Shown one piece after another: positions 31,529-34,846 of a DNA stretch of 34,846 bases (position 1 is its first letter; the number at the start of each line of letters is the position of its first letter). The position numbers were made by a program, and so were the translations under genes. Source of the DNA: Anaerolineae bacterium. GTDB lineage: Bacteria > Chloroflexota > Anaerolineae > Aggregatilineales > Phototrophicaceae. The stretch is taken from the NCBI GenBank assembly GCA_030950085.1, contig JAUZRW010000236.1:1-34846 (forward strand), read 5' to 3'. The notes beneath the pieces are model-generated. The model was not told where the DNA came from and did not search any database. It saw only the letters and a program-made list of their open reading frames with translations.

Positions 31529-32242
31529 TTATCGCTCTCGATTAGAACGACTGCGAATTTCTATATAAACAGGAACGGCTTCGGCATCTTCGTCGTTCCA
31601 TTCACTGATAGGTCTATCATAAAGCCATAAGATGATAATGCCCGTAATTGCGCCCTGAGCTAAGGTTGCCAAGCCCCATAAACCCAATAATATCCAAATA
31701 TATGCCGAATGATTAGCATCCGGTTGATTCAGGAATAATACGCCACTGAACACAATCCCACCCACAACATTGCCTAATATCCACAACGATGCTTCACGAG
31801 CGACTTGGCGTAAGACTTGCCATTGAGCGATACTCAGGCAAAGCACATAGATAGGCATATTTGCCATCAAGAAAAATTGGTGTGAGTTTAGGGAGTCTAA
31901 GAATAAAGTTTTGGCAACGACCAAAAAACCGCCGACTAAACCGCCGATGATGCTCCAGCGTGTCCAGCCGCGCAATGACCAACGCAAATGATGAGCAATC
32001 AAGTTCTCTTGCCTATCACCAACAGTATAGCCAACCACCATACCGGGGACTATCAGCAGAGCAATTGCCATAAACCAGCCCATCATTGGGTGTGTGATGA
32101 CCTCATCTAAGGTGAAGCCGTAAAAGATGGCGAATGGGGCTAAGGCAACAAAGCAGACAACGGCAGCAATTGGCAAAATCACAATACTATTGCCAATCCA
32201 ATCGCGGAGAAAACGATTCGGGTTGATGCTATGGCTTTCCAT
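31529..32242 (-). CDS. Six-helix membrane protein, paralog B
   Basis: 237 residues from the ATG at 32242, which has AGGA nine bases upstream. The motif AQWQVLRQVAREASLWILGN then GIVFSGVLFLNQ aligns with paralog A, including the spacing from the central loop. Topology is about six helices with an acidic, then Arg-rich C-terminal tail (EIRSRSNRER). It is the last leftward gene before the origin region, so it and dnaA diverge from the putative oriC. Confidence 0.78.
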   Translation of the reverse strand: MESHSINPNRFLRDWIGNSIVILPIAAVVCFVALAPFAIFYGFTLDEVITHPMMGWFMAIALLIVPGMVVGYTVGDRQENLIAHHLRWSLRGWTRWSIIGGLVGGFLVVAKTLFLDSLNSHQFFLMANMPIYVLCLSIAQWQVLRQVAREASLWILGNVVGGIVFSGVLFLNQPDANHSAYIWILLGLWGLATLAQGAITGIIILWLYDRPISEWNDEDAEAVPVYIEIRSRSNRER

Positions 32243-32559
32243 AGTCGATAATCCTAAACAACTCGTCGGTAGGATGGGGTTGTTTCTTATCAACAATACT
32301 CAATGGATGTTAAAACATAATTACTTATCTAAAAATATCCTGCTTTTGTAAGGCGTACCCGCGTGTGCGCCCGTTCTGATTTACAATGGGATGCCACATG
32401 GGTCATCCCCTACAATTTAGGCACTGAGATGAAATGCACCTACTACATCTACTATACACCACTTTTGCACTTTAAGATGAATCAACGTATAGAAGCCAAT
32501 CGATATCGTAGGGCAATAACCTATTAGCAACGAAATGCCAACATTGGCGAATTGCTAAA

Positions 32560-32830
32560 GCAATATATCCCAAATTGAGTCTCGGAATCGGGTTTCTCCG
32601 GACAATTATCCCAAATTTTAAGTAGTGACTATATTCACAATCACAAATACCACGTAATATTTTATCAGAATACTTTGGGATAATTTGGGATATAACAGCA
32701 TGAAAACACCAGAATATGCGATAAATACTATTAAATCGCCTATGACTCAACTTGATTTTGTAATATTTGTTTTTTGTTACATCGGATGAAATTGAATCAA
32801 CTTATCCCAACATTAATTTTTTGAGATTCG
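32560..32830 (+). other. Putative replication origin (oriC) with variant DnaA boxes
   Basis: Five copies of a (T/A)TATCCCAA(A) motif lie in 240 bp: ATATCCCAAA 32575-32584 (+), TTATCCCAAA 32616-32625 (+), minus-strand TTATCCCAAA 32674-32683 and ATATCCCAAA 32684-32693 (adjacent), and TTATCCCAAC 32802-32811 (+). The stretch 32694-32830 is AT-rich, including TAATATTTGTTTTTTGTTAC, suited as the unwinding region. No canonical TTATCCACA was noticed. The surrounding gene-free interval 32297-33251 otherwise holds a hairpin and a -10 box. Its position beside dnaA and between divergent genes supports an origin. Confidence 0.65.
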
Positions 32831-33073
32831 TCATTGAATCTGTTGAGAATTTTGGAGATTTCCGGTATCATTATAGATAATGAAGCGAAGGCAACTTTTG
32901 TCAACTCGCTAAACAGAAAAAAGGGATTGATAGTCACCCTTACACAATTCCCGATTGTGTTAAACGCAACACACCACCGTTCCAATCGGTGTGGAGACTA
33001 TATGGTACCAATACCTACGGGTAGTAGTAATTCCTTAGCTGAAAACTTTATACAGCTTGTGTTAAGGATGCTT

Positions 33074-33103
33074 CGTAATCGACGCGCACCCCAGCCGATT
33101 ACG
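33074..33103. other. Inverted repeat upstream of dnaA
   Basis: CGTAATCG (33074-33081) and CGATTACG (33096-33103) are perfect inverted arms around ACGCGCACCCCAGC. About 70 bp further on, GGGAGAC...GTCTGCCC (33150-33170) forms a second, imperfect hairpin. They may be protein-binding sites or mRNA leader structures for dnaA. Confidence 0.4.
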
Positions 33104-33175
33104 ATGTGATGTGTATTCAATTGTCTAAAATCGAAGTAATTTTCGTACCGGGAGACGGTTTTGTCTGCCCGTCTA

Positions 33176-33181
33176 TATAAT
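33176..33181 (+). promoter_or_regulatory. -10 box for dnaA
   Basis: TATAAT lies about 70 bases before the dnaA start; no convincing -35 hexamer is at 16-18 bp. It immediately follows the GGGAGAC/GTCTGCCC hairpin. Confidence 0.4.
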
Positions 33182-33251
33182 TTTGTCTCTCACTACGGGT
33201 CGGTTTCGTCCGACATCGCAGATTCATATTCTAAGGAAAGATAGTGACATC

Positions 33252-34694
33252 GTGAAACCTAAAGACGCTTGGAAAGCCGCGTATAATCAACTTGAACTCC
33301 AGCTAGACCGTGCCAGTTTTGATACATGGCTGCGTCCGGCTGTGCTTTTGAGTGCGGAAAAAGGCGTTTTTGTAGTCGGTGTTCATAATACTTATGCACG
33401 GGATATGTTGCAGCATCGCTTATATCGTAATATCTGGCGACTCTTGACTGATTTAACAGGTCAGGATGTGGAAATAAAGTTTGAAATCCACAAAGCCGAA
33501 ACACCTTCTACATCACAAGATGATAGTGATTCTGATGCGCCGCCTATGTTTCGCTTCTTGGCGATGAAATCACGCACGCCTGATTTACCAGAAACATCAG
33601 CAGTATCAACATCTCATGAAACTGCCTCGTCATCTCTGTATGATTATGTGCAAGCGCCGCAACGTGCAGACCTGCCCGAATCTGAATTGAACGCGCGTTT
33701 TACATTTGACCGCTTTATGGTGCAATCCAATCAAGTGGTGTATGAAGCGGCGCTGTCAGTTGCCGAACATACGGCTAGTCTCTATAACCCCTTTTTGATT
33801 TACGGAGGCGTTGGACTAGGGAAAACTCATCTCCTGCAAGCCATCGCTCATGTGTGCCAGCAAAAAGGCTTAAATACAGTTTATATCCCATCGGAAGTTT
33901 TCACCAACGACCTGATTTCTGCTATCCGCGAGCGTTCTACTGCGATGTTCCGTGATAAGTATCGCACGGCGGATGTTTTACTGGTTGATGATATTCAATT
34001 TATTGGCGGCAAAGAAAGCACGCAAGAAGAATTTTTCCATACCTTTAATGCCCTCGTGAATTTTAATAAGCAAATTGTCCTCGCTAGTGACCGTCATCCC
34101 AGTGAATTAAAAACATTGGAAGACCGTTTGCGTTCGCGTTTTCAGGGTGGTTTAGTCGCCGATATTCAACCCCCTTCATTTGAGACTCGTATCGCAATCA
34201 TGAAGATGTGGTCAGAGGAGCGTGGTATTCGCTTGCCGTATAGTGTGTTGGAGATGGTATCGAATCGAGTGCCAAAAAATGTGCGCGAATTGGAAGGGGC
34301 GTTTAATCAAGTTGTGGCGCAAACCCAATTTGGGCGACAAAATATGTCCTTGCCGAGTGTCGAATCGACTCTGAATCGCTATAACAGTCGGCGTGAGCGA
34401 GTCTCTATGGATGATATTATCGCTGTCACTGCCCAAAATTTCGGATTCACCAGTGCTGACCTCCGCAGCAAAAAACGCACTGCCCGCATTAGTAAAGCCC
34501 GTCAAATTGCGATGTACCTGTGCCGCGAATTGACAGAATTTTCTTTACCCCAAGTCGGTGCTGCATTCGGTGGACGTAGCCATACCACTGTACTGCACGG
34601 TACGAAAAAAATCACCGAAGAACTAGAATTTGATAGGGTACTAGAAGCCCGTATCCTCAAAATCCGTAAAAAGATTGTCACTGCACCCTGTTAA
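33252..34694 (+). CDS. dnaA: Chromosomal replication initiator protein DnaA
   Basis: 480 residues from a GTG at 33252; AAGGAAAG lies 12-19 bases upstream, a long spacing, and the TTG at 33183 would add residues outside the fold. Domain I is about 1-80 (DAWKAAYNQLELQLDRASFD), domain II a Ser/Asp-rich linker to about 145. Domain III (AAA+) has Walker A GGVGLGKTH at about 185-193 and Walker B VLLVDDIQF at about 242-250. Domain IV has the DNA-reading helix AAFGGRSHTTVLHG near 437-450. The usual GGRDHTTV is GGRSHTTV here, with Ser443 in place of Asp. ATP-bound DnaA opens the origin. The adjacent TATCCCAAA boxes are likely targets. Confidence 0.97.
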   Translation: MKPKDAWKAAYNQLELQLDRASFDTWLRPAVLLSAEKGVFVVGVHNTYARDMLQHRLYRNIWRLLTDLTGQDVEIKFEIHKAETPSTSQDDSDSDAPPMFRFLAMKSRTPDLPETSAVSTSHETASSSLYDYVQAPQRADLPESELNARFTFDRFMVQSNQVVYEAALSVAEHTASLYNPFLIYGGVGLGKTHLLQAIAHVCQQKGLNTVYIPSEVFTNDLISAIRERSTAMFRDKYRTADVLLVDDIQFIGGKESTQEEFFHTFNALVNFNKQIVLASDRHPSELKTLEDRLRSRFQGGLVADIQPPSFETRIAIMKMWSEERGIRLPYSVLEMVSNRVPKNVRELEGAFNQVVAQTQFGRQNMSLPSVESTLNRYNSRRERVSMDDIIAVTAQNFGFTSADLRSKKRTARISKARQIAMYLCRELTEFSLPQVGAAFGGRSHTTVLHGTKKITEELEFDRVLEARILKIRKKIVTAPC

Positions 34695-34709
34695 TATAGT
34701 GTGTAACAG

Positions 34710-34837
34710 TTCACCTATCCATGAGAAAATGCTAAAAAATTCACCACGAAGGTACGAAGGACACGAAGATAGGTTCAAAAAAGGCAAATTGTAGGGACTG
34801 GCTTCTGCCTGTCCGAAAAATCTCACGGATAGCTGAA
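34710..34837. repeat. Family C element with terminal inverted repeats
   Basis: TTCACCTATCCATGAGA (34710-34726) and TCTCACGGATAGCTGAA (34821-34837) are inverted with 15 of 17 positions matching. Inside lie a CACCACGAAGG-type iteration (34742-34768) and the 20-mer GTAGGGACTGGCTTCTGCCT (34791-34810), which recurs at 6379-6398. Single ends recur at 367-384 and 14452-14466. It starts 15 bases after the dnaA stop; no terminator for dnaA is evident. Confidence 0.6.
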
Positions 34838-34846
34838 TAGATACTA

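Noticed and set aside
32834-33109. 91-codon open frame upstream of dnaA
   Set aside because: TTG start without ribosome site, composition unlike neighbours, and it overlaps the perfect inverted repeat at 33074-33103. It lies in the putative origin region.

Overview
The window is a roughly 45% GC stretch of bacterial chromosome. Gene content points to the Chloroflexota, most likely an Anaerolineae-like lineage: a YfhO/flippase fusion, a PAC2 protein, a DUF6159 membrane protein, a GH114-type hydrolase, small STAS/SpoIIAA-like proteins, a Uma2-type protein and an M23 peptidase fused to a beta-propeller. This taxonomic reading is inference from family content. No rRNA, phage or transposase gene was found.

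Layout. 1-440 is a repeat-filled intergenic region with the first codons of a leftward gene at the edge. 441-6108 (leftward) holds an OsmC-type protein, a 1353-residue YfhO-flippase fusion and two small membrane proteins. 6420-9157 (leftward) holds dnaN, surE and a STAS-like protein. 9384-13513 holds a D-2-hydroxyacid dehydrogenase, a Uma2 protein, an M23-propeller protein and a DUF6159 protein. 13540-14740 is a decayed patch with a truncated SMI1/KNR4 ORF, an acetyltransferase broken by an in-frame TGA, and dispersed repeats. 14741-19221 holds a second STAS-like protein, two tandem paralogous membrane proteins, a HEAT/TPR protein, a GT4 glycosyltransferase and an SH3 lipoprotein. 19268-23013 holds tRNA-Leu(TAA), an MNT nucleotidyltransferase with a destroyed HEPN partner, a TolB-like propeller, an AEC transporter, tRNA-Gly(GCC) and a 28-residue basic microprotein. 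23176-31480 is mostly metabolic and housekeeping genes: GH114, an FAD oxidoreductase, PAC2, a kynureninase-like enzyme, an RdgB-type pyrophosphatase and a second hydroxyacid dehydrogenase. 30758-34694 holds a second pair of paralogous membrane proteins, then a 1 kb non-coding region and dnaA.

The most coherent system is the replication-origin neighbourhood. The region before dnaA carries five copies of a (T/A)TATCCCAA(A) motif next to AT-rich DNA. The region before dnaN, 25 kb away and oppositely oriented, carries two more. These look like lineage-specific DnaA boxes (canonical TTATCCACA altered at positions 7-8). The DnaA helix-turn-helix has Ser where the Asp of GGRDHTTV normally sits, so box and reader may have changed together.

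The second theme is dispersed non-coding repeats. Family A is about 90 bp with two hairpins (three copies and one 3' fragment). Family B is about 90 bp and MITE-like, with near-perfect terminal inverted repeats around a 20-bp palindrome (three full copies and one truncated inverted copy). A third element has TTCACCTATCC-type ends. GC-rich repeats also lie in-frame inside the YfhO coding sequence. Several toxin-antitoxin-like or accessory genes survive only as remnants, so the chromosome appears to be shedding accessory genes while small non-autonomous repeats spread between genes.
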